From contig NZ_LSOF01000012.1 of assembly GCF_001592875.1 (NCBI RefSeq), positions 29,304 to 93,303 on the forward strand: a stretch of 64,000 nt of DNA. Direction: 5' to 3'. The notes beneath the pieces are model-generated. The model saw nothing but the letters and a program-made list of their open reading frames with translations, was not told the origin of the DNA and ran no database searches. Position numbers and translations under genes: made by a program. This document shows positions 56,899-64,000 of the stretch, in pieces; positions within the stretch are counted from its first letter, which is position 1; each line of letters opens with the position of its first letter. The stretch comes from Pseudomonas sp. BMS12 (GTDB lineage: Bacteria > Pseudomonadota > Gammaproteobacteria > Pseudomonadales > Pseudomonadaceae).

Positions 56899-58138
56899 GG
56901 TCGGCCGCGCCCTGCTGTTCGCCCTGCTGGCAGGCTATGGCCTGTCGGCAGGTGCGGCGGTGGATCTGCGGATCGACGATGAGACCATTCCCGGGCGCAG
57001 CGTCGAGGTTTTGCAACAGGCGCTGACCCGGGTCAAATTCAACACCGCGCCGACCGCGCTGCGTCGTGGCGTGGTGGAGAACCACCTGCTGGCGCGTGAG
57101 GTCGAGGGCGAACTGAGCCCGGCCAATCGCCAGGACCTCGATGCCCAGGTGGAAATCGAGGCGGCCAACCTGCTCGATCAGGTCTTCGGCCGGCGTTTCG
57201 ATCAGGATGTGCGGCCGTTCCTGCGCGAGCCCCAGGGGCTGAGCAGCGAGCGGCTGCGTCAGGCCCTGGCGCCGAGTGGCGGGCAGCTGGTGCTCAACAG
57301 CCTGCAGCTGGCACCGGAGCAGCGCCGTGCGGCTGCTGCCGTCGAACTGATCGGCTGGCAGTTCCCCGGGGCGCCGGCGCAGCGCCTCGACCTGTTGCAG
57401 CTGTACCTGGGCTGCAACGTGCAGGACCAGGTCGAGCTGCAGCAGGGCAACCTGGCGCGCATGGCGGCCCTGGTGGGCGAGCGCGCGCGGCGCGACTATC
57501 TCTGGTACCAACTGGGCAAGGCGGGTTACAGCGAAAGCGAGCAGACGGCGCTCCGTCGCCTGGTGCGCGACAAGCTGGTGCGTCATCGCTATCTGCACCA
57601 GATCGGCCTGTACAGCGACTTCCACCATGAGACCGAGAGCCTGCGTGAGCTGGCGGCCAAGGTCAGCGACGCCGATGCCGAGGCCTACTACCGCGCCAAC
57701 CTGGCGCAGTACCGCAACGTCGCCAAGGTACAGGCCGCGCATATCCGCCTGGCCGATCAGGCCAGTGCCGACCGGGTGTATGCCGAGCTCAAGTCGGGGC
57801 TGGATTTCGACGAGGCCGTCAGGCGCTATTCGCTGGCGGAGGATCGCCAGCGCACGCCGCCCGGCGATCTCGGCCCGATCCGTCCCGAGCAGGCGGGACT
57901 GGACTTCGTGCGCAAGGCCGCGCTGATCCAGAAGACCGACAGCCTGTCGCAACCACTGCGTGGCGACCAGGGCTTCGAGATCATCCGCGTCACCGGCCGA
58001 GAGGATCGCCAGTTGCCCCTGAGCGACCCCAGTGTGCGTTACGAGGTCAACCAGGCCGTGGCCCGTCAGCAACTGGCCAGCCAGTTCGAGGCGCGCCTGG
58101 CGGCACTGCTGAGCAAGGCTCGGGTGCAGGGGCTATGA
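56879..58138 (+). CDS. Parvulin-type peptidyl-prolyl isomerase, exported
   Basis: 419 residues with an N-terminal hydrophobic signal (ALLFALLAGYGLSAGAA). The C-terminal ~120 residues match parvulin rotamases (VQAAHIRLADQASADRVYAE, FDEAVRRYSLAEDRQRTPPG, DLGPIRPEQAG). The middle is helical like SurA/PpiD chaperone regions. Because it is translationally overlapped with plcB it may assist folding or export of the phospholipase. It corresponds to PA0027. Confidence 0.85.
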   Translation: MGKRASEVGRALLFALLAGYGLSAGAAVDLRIDDETIPGRSVEVLQQALTRVKFNTAPTALRRGVVENHLLAREVEGELSPANRQDLDAQVEIEAANLLDQVFGRRFDQDVRPFLREPQGLSSERLRQALAPSGGQLVLNSLQLAPEQRRAAAAVELIGWQFPGAPAQRLDLLQLYLGCNVQDQVELQQGNLARMAALVGERARRDYLWYQLGKAGYSESEQTALRRLVRDKLVRHRYLHQIGLYSDFHHETESLRELAAKVSDADAEAYYRANLAQYRNVAKVQAAHIRLADQASADRVYAELKSGLDFDEAVRRYSLAEDRQRTPPGDLGPIRPEQAGLDFVRKAALIQKTDSLSQPLRGDQGFEIIRVTGREDRQLPLSDPSVRYEVNQAVARQQLASQFEARLAALLSKARVQGL

Positions 58139-58722
58139 GACTGCAATGGCTCCTCGGCGGGCTGGCAGTCGCCTGCGGCGTGGGGCTGCAGCTGCAGTTC
58201 GGTGAACCGCTGCCGAGTGCGATCCCATCACCTGCCGCGGTGCAGCCTGCTCCTGTGCCGCCCAAGGCCGAGTTCGCGTTAGCGCCGGCTCAGTTACCCG
58301 CCCCTGCGCCAGTGGCCATTGCCGTGCCTGTTGCTGCAAGCCCTGCCCCGGCCGTCGAGCCGGCGACGCTCTCGGTGGAGCAGGCCCAGCTGATGATGCG
58401 CGAGTACGCCGCAGGCGGTGACGAACGTCAGCCTGGTGCCGGCGGCTTGCGCCCACGTGTTGCTGCCAGCCCAGCCCAACTGGCCGACCCCGAGCTGTAC
58501 GACGCCTTCGAGAGTGCTGCCCGGCGCCGCGAAGTGCAGGCCTGGACCATGGGCTTGCAGCAGATTCCCCACATCCGCGAGCAGATAGACCAGGCCGCGC
58601 AGCGTGGCGAGCGCAGTGCTGCCGAGCTGGCGGAGGCCAACCAGGCACTGGAGCAGCTGGAGCTGTTACAGCAGCACCTGCAGCAGAGTGATGCACAGTT
58701 GCTGCAACCACCGGCACAGTAG
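58135..58722 (+). CDS. Hypothetical exported protein, plcB cluster
   Basis: 195 residues; no family recognised. A hydrophobic N-terminus ([20 protein letters not shown]) is a signal or anchor. Then comes a proline/alanine-rich linker (~30-80), and the rest is helical with a glutamine-rich coiled coil at the end ([18 protein letters not shown]). It overlaps the isomerase gene by four bases, so the three-gene unit plcB-isomerase-this gene is probably one transcript. It corresponds to PA0028 by position. Confidence 0.78.
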   Translation: MRLQWLLGGLAVACGVGLQLQFGEPLPSAIPSPAAVQPAPVPPKAEFALAPAQLPAPAPVAIAVPVAASPAPAVEPATLSVEQAQLMMREYAAGGDERQPGAGGLRPRVAASPAQLADPELYDAFESAARRREVQAWTMGLQQIPHIREQIDQAAQRGERSAAELAEANQALEQLELLQQHLQQSDAQLLQPPAQ

Positions 58723-58832
58723 CGGCTACGCTGAAAAAGGCCGCGCTTGCCGTGCGCGGCTTCTCGTATACTGCAGCTCGCCGGCAGGGACCGCATGGCT
58801 CGTCATCCACCAGCCCAACGGATCCCATTGCC

Positions 58833-59753
58833 GTGAAGATTGCCTCTCGCCTGTTCGGTCTGCTGCTTAGCAGCCTGACCCTGCTGCCCAGTACTCTCCT
58901 CGCCGCCGGCCAGCAGAATGCGCCTGCGGTACAGGAACTCGCCTCCGGCAGTGCCTTGCTGGTCGACCTCAAGACCAATCAGATCCTCTACTCCAGCAAC
59001 CCCGACCTGCAGGTACCGATTGCCTCGGTGACCAAGCTGATGACCGCCATGGTGGTGCTGGATGCCAAGCAGCCACTGGATGAGCAGCTGAACGTGGTGA
59101 TCAAGGATGTGCCGGAGATGCGCGGCATCTACTCGCGCGTGCGCCTCGGCAGCCAGCTGAGCCGCCGCGACATGCTGCTGCTGACCCTGATGAGCTCGGA
59201 AAACCGCGCCGCCGCTAGCCTGGCCCACCACTACCCGGGCGGCGTGCCGGCTTTCGTCACGGCGATGAACGCCAAGGCCCGTGCGCTGGGTATGACGCGT
59301 ACCCGCTACCGTGAGCCGACCGGCCTGTCGGAGAAGAATGTCTCCACCGCCAACGACCTGGTCAAGCTGGTCAAGGCCGCCGGCCAGTTCCCGCTGATCG
59401 GCCAGTTCAGCAGCACCCGCGAGCACGTGCAGCAGTTCAGCAAGCCGCGCTACAGCCTGGGCTTTCGCAACACCAACAGCCTGGTGCACAAGGCCAACTG
59501 GAGCATCCAGCTGACCAAGACCGGCTTCACCAACGCCGCCGGCCACTGCCTGGTGATGCGCACGCAGATGGCCGGCAAGCCGGTAGCCTTCGTAGTGCTG
59601 GATGCCTTCGGCAAGTACACCCACATGGCCGACGCCAACCGCCTGAAGAAGTGGCTGGAAACCGGCCAGGTGAGCAAGGTGGCGCCGGCGGCGCTGGCCT
59701 ACAAGAAGCAGAAGCAGACCGAACGCGCGCGGACCATGCAGGCCGCACAGTAA
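58833..59753 (+). CDS. pbpG: D-alanyl-D-alanine endopeptidase (PBP7)
   Basis: A periplasmic S11-family peptidase that cuts peptide cross-links, 306 residues from GTG at 58833. A signal peptide (residues 1-26) is followed by the serine motif S65-VT-K68, the second motif S122-E-N124 and K229-T-G231, so the active site is complete. The open frame extends upstream, but the signal peptide fixes the start. Confidence 0.94.
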   Translation: MKIASRLFGLLLSSLTLLPSTLLAAGQQNAPAVQELASGSALLVDLKTNQILYSSNPDLQVPIASVTKLMTAMVVLDAKQPLDEQLNVVIKDVPEMRGIYSRVRLGSQLSRRDMLLLTLMSSENRAAASLAHHYPGGVPAFVTAMNAKARALGMTRTRYREPTGLSEKNVSTANDLVKLVKAAGQFPLIGQFSSTREHVQQFSKPRYSLGFRNTNSLVHKANWSIQLTKTGFTNAAGHCLVMRTQMAGKPVAFVVLDAFGKYTHMADANRLKKWLETGQVSKVAPAALAYKKQKQTERARTMQAAQ

Positions 59754-59767
59754 CCGCGACAGGCACA

Positions 59768-59798
59768 AAAAAAGCCCGGCGCGAAGCCGGGCTTTTTT
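59768..59798. terminator. Bidirectional terminator, pbpG / old yellow enzyme
   Basis: A perfect 13-bp stem (AAAAAAGCCCGGC, 5-base loop, complement) with A and T tracts on both sides, between two convergent genes. Confidence 0.93.
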
Positions 59799-59828
59799 AT
59801 CCAGGCGGTGGCAGCACCGCTGCTCCCC

Positions 59829-60944
59829 TCACCCGGCTGTTGATTCAGCGGCGTACGCGGGGTAGTCACTGTAACCGCGCTCGTCGCCACCAAACAGTCG
59901 TGCTGGGTCGAACGCCGCCAGCGGCCAGTGATTGAGCAAGCGCGCAGGGAAGTCCGGGTTGGCGACAAAGGGTCGACCAAAGGCGATCAGATCGACCAGC
60001 CCCTCCTGCAGCAAGGCTTCGGCGCGGGCCTGGTCGTAGCGGCCCGCAACGATGATGGTGCCGCCGAACACCCGGCGCAGGTCGTGGCGGAAGTGCTGCG
60101 GTATCTGCGGTGCGTCATCCCAGTCGGCCTCGGCTAGATGGATGTAGCCGATCCCCAGCTCGCCCAGGCGCTCGCTGGCCAGCAGGATGGTGGGAATCAC
60201 GTCCGGGCAGTCCATGCCACGCGCGGTGATGTAGGGGGCCAGACGCACGCCGGTGCGTTCGGCGCCGATCTCGTCGGCCACGACCTTGGCGACTTCCAGC
60301 AGGAAGCGGGTGCGGTTTTCGCGGGAGCCGCCATAGCGGTCTTCGCGCAGATTCGAGGTCGTGCGCAGGAACTGGTCGATCAGGTAGCCGTTGCCACCAT
60401 GAATCTCGACGCCATCGAAGCCAGCGGCCCTGGCATTGCGGGCGGCCTGGCGGTAATCCTCGATGACTGCCTGGATAGCCTGCTCGCTGAGGGCGCGTGG
60501 TTCGCTGACGTCGACCATTCGGCCCACGCCGTCATCCCCTACCACCCAGACCTGAGCGTCCGCACGCAGCGCCGAGGGTGCCACGGGGTGGCCGTCGGCA
60601 TGGAAGCTTGCGTGCGACATGCGGCCGACGTGCCACAGCTGCAGGAAGATGCGTCCACCGCGTGCATGCACGGCATCGGTCACCAGGCGCCAGCCCTTGA
60701 TCTGCTCGGCACTGTAGATGCCAGGGGTGAAGCTGTAGCCCTTGCCTTGCGGGCTGATCTGCGTCGCTTCGGTGACGATCATCCCGGCGCTGGTGCGTTG
60801 GGCGTAGTAGGTCGCCATCAGCGCGTTGGGGATATCTCCCGGCTGGCTGCTGCGCGAGCGGGTCATGGGCGCCATCACGATGCGGTTGGACAAGTCGAGC
60901 TGGCCGAGGCGATAGGGGGTGAACAGGTCGGAATGGCTGGGCAT
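59829..60944 (-). CDS. Old-yellow-enzyme family ene-reductase (NADH:flavin oxidoreductase)
   Basis: 371 residues from the ATG at 60944, with GGAG eight bases upstream; a TTG two codons earlier is in frame. FMN beta/alpha barrel: NRIVMAPMTRSRS, FLQLWHVGR and the catalytic-site signature HGGNGYLIDQFLR (usually HGANGYLxDQFL). It belongs to the NemA/XenA group reducing electrophilic alkenes or nitro compounds. It lies 18 bases after the VOC gene, opposite a LysR regulator. Confidence 0.9.
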   Translation of the reverse strand: MPSHSDLFTPYRLGQLDLSNRIVMAPMTRSRSSQPGDIPNALMATYYAQRTSAGMIVTEATQISPQGKGYSFTPGIYSAEQIKGWRLVTDAVHARGGRIFLQLWHVGRMSHASFHADGHPVAPSALRADAQVWVVGDDGVGRMVDVSEPRALSEQAIQAVIEDYRQAARNARAAGFDGVEIHGGNGYLIDQFLRTTSNLREDRYGGSRENRTRFLLEVAKVVADEIGAERTGVRLAPYITARGMDCPDVIPTILLASERLGELGIGYIHLAEADWDDAPQIPQHFRHDLRRVFGGTIIVAGRYDQARAEALLQEGLVDLIAFGRPFVANPDFPARLLNHWPLAAFDPARLFGGDERGYSDYPAYAAESTAG

Positions 60945-60962
60945 CTTCAAGGCTCCATGGGC

Positions 60963-61421
60963 TCAGGCGGGCGCCTGCTGGTGTTGTTGGTAATCATGGG
61001 TGATTTCAACTTCGCTGCCCGCCATGGGCGCCGCCAGTTCCAGCACCATTCCTCCGGGCAGGGTCACGAAGATCTGGCAGGTCAGCTCACGCGGCACCAC
61101 GGCGATGCGATAGGGCAGCCCGCTGGCCCGCACATGCTCAAGCAGCATACTTGCCGGTTGGTTGGTGCGCAGGGCGAGATGGCTGAGCTGGGCGCCCTGG
61201 AGGTCGCTGCGCTGGATCAGGTGTACCAGCGCCTGGTCACCCTGATAGAGCCATTCACCGGGAAAGGGGAACGGCGGACGTGGCCCCGGCGCGACGCCGA
61301 GCAGCTTCTCCAGCGAGAGCTGCAGTAGGCCGTCGGGGGTGTTGAATGCGATGTGGTCGAACTGTAGGTCCAGGGACACGATGGCAATCTCGGGTAAGTG
61401 ATGCGATGTGGCTATCATCAA
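60963..61421 (-). CDS. VOC (glyoxalase-like) family protein
   Basis: 152 residues if started at ATG 61421; a GTG at 61379 would give MSLDLQFDHIAFNTPDG, and neither start has a strong ribosome binding site. The fold pattern is a single vicinal-oxygen-chelate unit pair (LQFDHIAFNTP, SHLALRTNQPASML, GGMVLELAAPM). It is co-oriented with the ene-reductase, so it probably acts on the same electrophiles or their adducts. Confidence 0.75.
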   Translation of the reverse strand: MMIATSHHLPEIAIVSLDLQFDHIAFNTPDGLLQLSLEKLLGVAPGPRPPFPFPGEWLYQGDQALVHLIQRSDLQGAQLSHLALRTNQPASMLLEHVRASGLPYRIAVVPRELTCQIFVTLPGGMVLELAAPMAGSEVEITHDYQQHQQAPA

Positions 61422-61481
61422 TTCTTGAAAAACAGAGAAAAACAGGCCTAATCCAGAATCACTTTTAAGTAGGTCTTATAA

Positions 61482-62420
61482 ATGAGCTCGCTATTCGACC
61501 TTGAGGTGTTTGCTCGTACAGCCGAAGCGGGCAGTCTTTCCGCTGCGGCCCGTGCCTTGGACATCAGCCCGGCGGCGGCCAGCATGTCGCTCAAGCGCCT
61601 GGAGTCGCGTTTAGGCGTGCGGCTGTTTGCCCGCTCCACCCGGCAGCAGCGTCTGACCCAGGAAGGCGAGCGCTACCTCGAGGCGACGCGCCTGGCGCTT
61701 GGCGCGCTGGAGGAAGGCGAGCGCGCGCTCAAGGTGGGCGCCCAGGGCCTGGCCGGGGTGCTGCAGCTCGCCGCACCGTCGGATTTCGGACGCACGGTGC
61801 TGCTGGGCTGGCTGGACGAGTTGCGCGCGGAAAATCCGCAGTTGCAGCTGCACCTGTTGCTCAACGATCAGCCCAACGACCCCTATCGCGAGGCGGTGGA
61901 TGTGGCACTGCGCTTTGGCGTGCCGGCCGATTCCAGCCTGGTGGCGCTGCCTGTACTGGAACAGCACCATCGCGTGGCCTGTGCCAGTCCGGCATACCTG
62001 GCGCGGCATGGCGTGCCGCAATCACCGCAGGAGCTGACGAATCATCGGGCAGTGGTCTATCAACGCCATGGTCGGCCCTACAATCTGTGGCGCTTCGCCA
62101 GAGGCACGCAGGTGCTGGAGGTGAAGGTGGACGGCGACTACCGCTGCGATGACGGTGAAGTGGCGAGGCGCTGGGCTCTGGCCGGCAACGGGATCGTTTA
62201 CAAGGCTTGGCTGGATGTCGCCGCAGACATTCGTGCCGGGCGCCTGCTGCCCTTGTTGGAGGGTTGGCAGGGTGAGTTCGTGCCGGTCTACCTGCTGTGT
62301 CCGCATCGTGCGCAACTGAGCGAGCGGGTCAGAGTGCTGCAGGCATTTCTGCGCGAGCGCTGCCGTGCTCTGGTGGACCAAGGTGCTTCGGTGGTCAGCG
62401 CGGCCCCGGGCGGTAGATAG
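61482..62420 (+). CDS. LysR-family transcriptional regulator
   Basis: 312 residues. The N-terminal winged helix-turn-helix (FARTAEAGSLSAAARALDIS, PAAASMSLKRLESRLGVRLF) is followed by the effector-binding domain (GVLQLAAPSDFGRTVL onward). It is divergent from the VOC/ene-reductase pair across 60 AT-rich bases, the usual arrangement for a LysR regulator and its target. The inducer is unknown. Confidence 0.92.
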   Translation: MSSLFDLEVFARTAEAGSLSAAARALDISPAAASMSLKRLESRLGVRLFARSTRQQRLTQEGERYLEATRLALGALEEGERALKVGAQGLAGVLQLAAPSDFGRTVLLGWLDELRAENPQLQLHLLLNDQPNDPYREAVDVALRFGVPADSSLVALPVLEQHHRVACASPAYLARHGVPQSPQELTNHRAVVYQRHGRPYNLWRFARGTQVLEVKVDGDYRCDDGEVARRWALAGNGIVYKAWLDVAADIRAGRLLPLLEGWQGEFVPVYLLCPHRAQLSERVRVLQAFLRERCRALVDQGASVVSAAPGGR

Positions 62421-62482
62421 CTGCGCGGTTATCGGCAAGACAGGCGTGCCTCCGCCATTGTTTTCCCATAACCCTGAAGCAG

Positions 62483-62507
62483 CAAACCCCGCGCGTGGCG
62501 GGGTTTG
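62483..62507 (+). terminator. Terminator after the LysR gene
   Basis: A perfect 10-bp stem (CAAACCCCGC, 5-base loop, complement). The T-run is short. Confidence 0.7.
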
Positions 62508-62549
62508 GTGACTGCATGTGGCCTTGTGGAGGCGCATGTGACTGCTTGC

Positions 62550-62625
62550 TGGTGCCGGAGACAGGAATCGAACCTGCGACCTTCGCGTTACGAGTGCGCT
62601 GCTCTACCAACTGAGCTACACCGGC
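62550..62625 (-). tRNA. tRNA-Thr (anticodon CGU)
   Basis: A 76-nt cloverleaf with encoded CCA. It begins GCCGGTGTAGCTCAG, has the anticodon loop CTCGTAA (CGU, reading ACG) and the T-arm GCAGGTTCGATTCCTGT. Overall it resembles E. coli thrW. The T6-T67 and A31-C39 positions are unpaired in my folding. Confidence 0.92.
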
Positions 62626-62686
62626 GTGGGCTGCAAATTATCAGCTGGCGACGAACCGGGCAATTGGCACCCGGCCGCTAGCCGAT

Positions 62687-64000
62687 CTACAGGAACCAGC
62701 GGTACTCCCGTGCGCTAACGTCGTGCATGAACTGCAGGTGATCCTGGCGCTTGTTCTCGCAGTAGACGAAGACGAACTCGCTGCCGAGCTTCTCCTTCAC
62801 CACCTCATGCGACGCCATGGCCGTCACGGCGGTGAGCATGTCCTTGGGAAAGTCGATGCCGCTGCTGCGGTCGTCGTTGAGCGAGGGGATCGGCTCGCGG
62901 CCCTGCTCCAGACCGTGCTCCATGCCGCTGAGGATGGCCGCCAGGACCAGGTAGGGGTTGGCGTCGGCGCCGGCCAGGCGGTGCTCGATGCGCAGGTTCC
63001 TGCCGTCCGACTCGGGGATGCGGATGCACGCGTCGCGGTCCTCGAAACCCCAGCTGGCCTTGCTCGCCGAGTTGACCATGGCGCCATAGCGGCGGAAGGC
63101 GTTGTGGTTGGGCGCGAAGATCGGCATGCAGTGTGGCAGCAACTCCAGGCAGCCGGCCACGGCGTGGCGCAGCGGACGTTGGCCGTCGCCATCGAGCAGG
63201 TTGTTGCCGGCCTGGTCGTACAGGCTGACATGCACGTGCATGCCGCTGCCCGGCGCATCCAGGTAGGGCTTGCTCATGAAGCTGGCTCTATAACCGTTTT
63301 TCATCGCCACGCCGCGCGTGCTGCGGCAGAACAGGGCGGCCTGGTCGGCGGCGTGCAGGCCGTCGGCGCAGTGGGCAAAGTTGATCTCGAACTGGCCGGG
63401 GCCGAGTTCGGCGGTGATCACGTTGGCGTCCACGCCCTGCTCCTGGGCGGCCTCGACCATCTCGTGCAGCACATCGGAAAAGCGCGTCAGGCGCTCGATG
63501 TGCATGTTCGGCTGGTCGTCCTCGTCGCCGGTCAACGGGTCGCGCGGGAACTGCGGCAGGCCGTTGGAAAGCGCCCGGTCGAACAGGTAGAACTCCAGCT
63601 CGAAGGCCACCACCGGACGGACGCCCTTGGCGTCCAGGCGCTTGAGTACATTCGCCAGCACCTCGCGCGGTTCGAATTCGATGGGCGCCTCGGTGCCGTC
63701 GGAGCTAATCAGCATCTGCCCCAGTGGCTGGTTTTCCCAGCGTACCGGTTTGAGCGTGCCGGGAATCAGCCGGCGCGGCGCATCCGGGTCGCCGTCGTTG
63801 AAGCAGTAGTCGCCAATCGGGTGCAGGCCACCCTGGGCGCCGAGCAGCACGCAGTTCTGCGGCACTTTCAGCGGGCCGCCGGCGGCGACTTTCTCCAGCA
63901 TGTCGAGGGGGTAGCGCTTGCCGTAGAAATGCCCGGGGATGTCCAGGCAGATCAGTTCGACGTAGCGCACATCGGGGTGGGCGGCGCGAAAGGCGCGGAC
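62687..64000 (-). CDS. Glutamine-synthetase-family protein (gamma-glutamylpolyamine synthetase-like), 5' truncated
   Basis: The frame is open to the window edge (AFRAAHPDVRYVELICLDIP...), so the N-terminus is missing; 437 residues are visible. The signatures are VAFELEFYLFDR, GSGMHVHVSLYDQAG, FAPNHNAFRRYGAMVNSASK and EHRLAGADANPYLVLAA. This subgroup (PuuA/PauA/SpuI) ligates glutamate to putrescine or other amines rather than making glutamine. The substrate is inferred from overall similarity only. The stop is at 62687-62689. Confidence 0.88.
   Translation of the reverse strand, partial: VRAFRAAHPDVRYVELICLDIPGHFYGKRYPLDMLEKVAAGGPLKVPQNCVLLGAQGGLHPIGDYCFNDGDPDAPRRLIPGTLKPVRWENQPLGQMLISSDGTEAPIEFEPREVLANVLKRLDAKGVRPVVAFELEFYLFDRALSNGLPQFPRDPLTGDEDDQPNMHIERLTRFSDVLHEMVEAAQEQGVDANVITAELGPGQFEINFAHCADGLHAADQAALFCRSTRGVAMKNGYRASFMSKPYLDAPGSGMHVHVSLYDQAGNNLLDGDGQRPLRHAVAGCLELLPHCMPIFAPNHNAFRRYGAMVNSASKASWGFEDRDACIRIPESDGRNLRIEHRLAGADANPYLVLAAILSGMEHGLEQGREPIPSLNDDRSSGIDFPKDMLTAVTAMASHEVVKEKLGSEFVFVYCENKRQDHLQFMHDVSAREYRWFL

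Overview
The window is about 64 kb of a GC-rich pseudomonad chromosome spanning the replication origin. The gene order glmS-glmR-glmU-atp operon-parB-parA-rsmG-mnmG-mnmE-yidC-yidD-rnpA-rpmH-oriC-dnaA-dnaN-recF-gyrB is the classic Pseudomonas origin block. The right part (plsC, gmhB, glyS, glyQ, tag, an htrB-like gene, pilZ, trkA, rsmB, fmt, def, LysM, dprA, tsaC, qor, hemF, aroE, plcB) follows the order I remember for P. aeruginosa PA0005-PA0026. Nearly every gene is intact. The species is not determinable by eye, but it is a Pseudomonas other than P. aeruginosa PAO1 because of the insertions described below.

Layout. 1-4674: end of a type VI secretion VgrG, a 1058-residue cargo effector (M23-like, SH3b and GH19 lysozyme/chitinase modules) and a candidate exported immunity protein. 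The last 0.9 kb of the effector gene and the immunity gene are strikingly AT-rich. This island lies just downstream of glmS, the Tn7 target locus. 4790-9134: a small unknown gene, glmS, its DeoR-type regulator and glmU. 9196-16408: the complete atpIBEFHAGDC operon with a near-consensus promoter, a strong terminator and hairpins after atpB, atpE, atpA and atpD. 16461-25039: parB, parA, rsmG, mnmG, mnmE, yidC, yidD, rnpA and rpmH, all on the minus strand. 25128-25563: oriC. 25564-31664: dnaA, dnaN, recF, gyrB. Three parS-like sites lie at 28565, 29195 and 35386.

31733-32042 holds what looks like an unannotated Rsm/Csr-type regulatory RNA: about 106 nt with four small hairpins presenting GGA and a strong terminator. 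32043-37797 is a six-gene minus-strand lipid cassette (CDP-alcohol phosphatidyltransferase, alpha/beta-hydrolase/methyltransferase fusion, PAP2/dual-specificity-phosphatase fusion, small membrane protein, PlsC-like acyltransferase, CdsA-like cytidylyltransferase). It sits between gyrB and the plsC-gmhB-glyS block and is predicted to make or remodel a phospholipid whose head group I cannot identify. 38006-58722 is housekeeping, ending with secreted phospholipase C (plcB), a parvulin-type isomerase and a small unknown protein. 58833-64000 carries a D,D-endopeptidase, an old-yellow-enzyme/VOC pair with a divergent LysR regulator, a tRNA-Thr and a truncated glutamine-synthetase-family gene.

The best candidates for something undescribed are the GGA-hairpin RNA beside gyrB, the lipid cassette, a second DnaA-box cluster upstream of mnmG (the position of oriC in enteric bacteria), and the dual-domain T6SS effector with its immunity gene.
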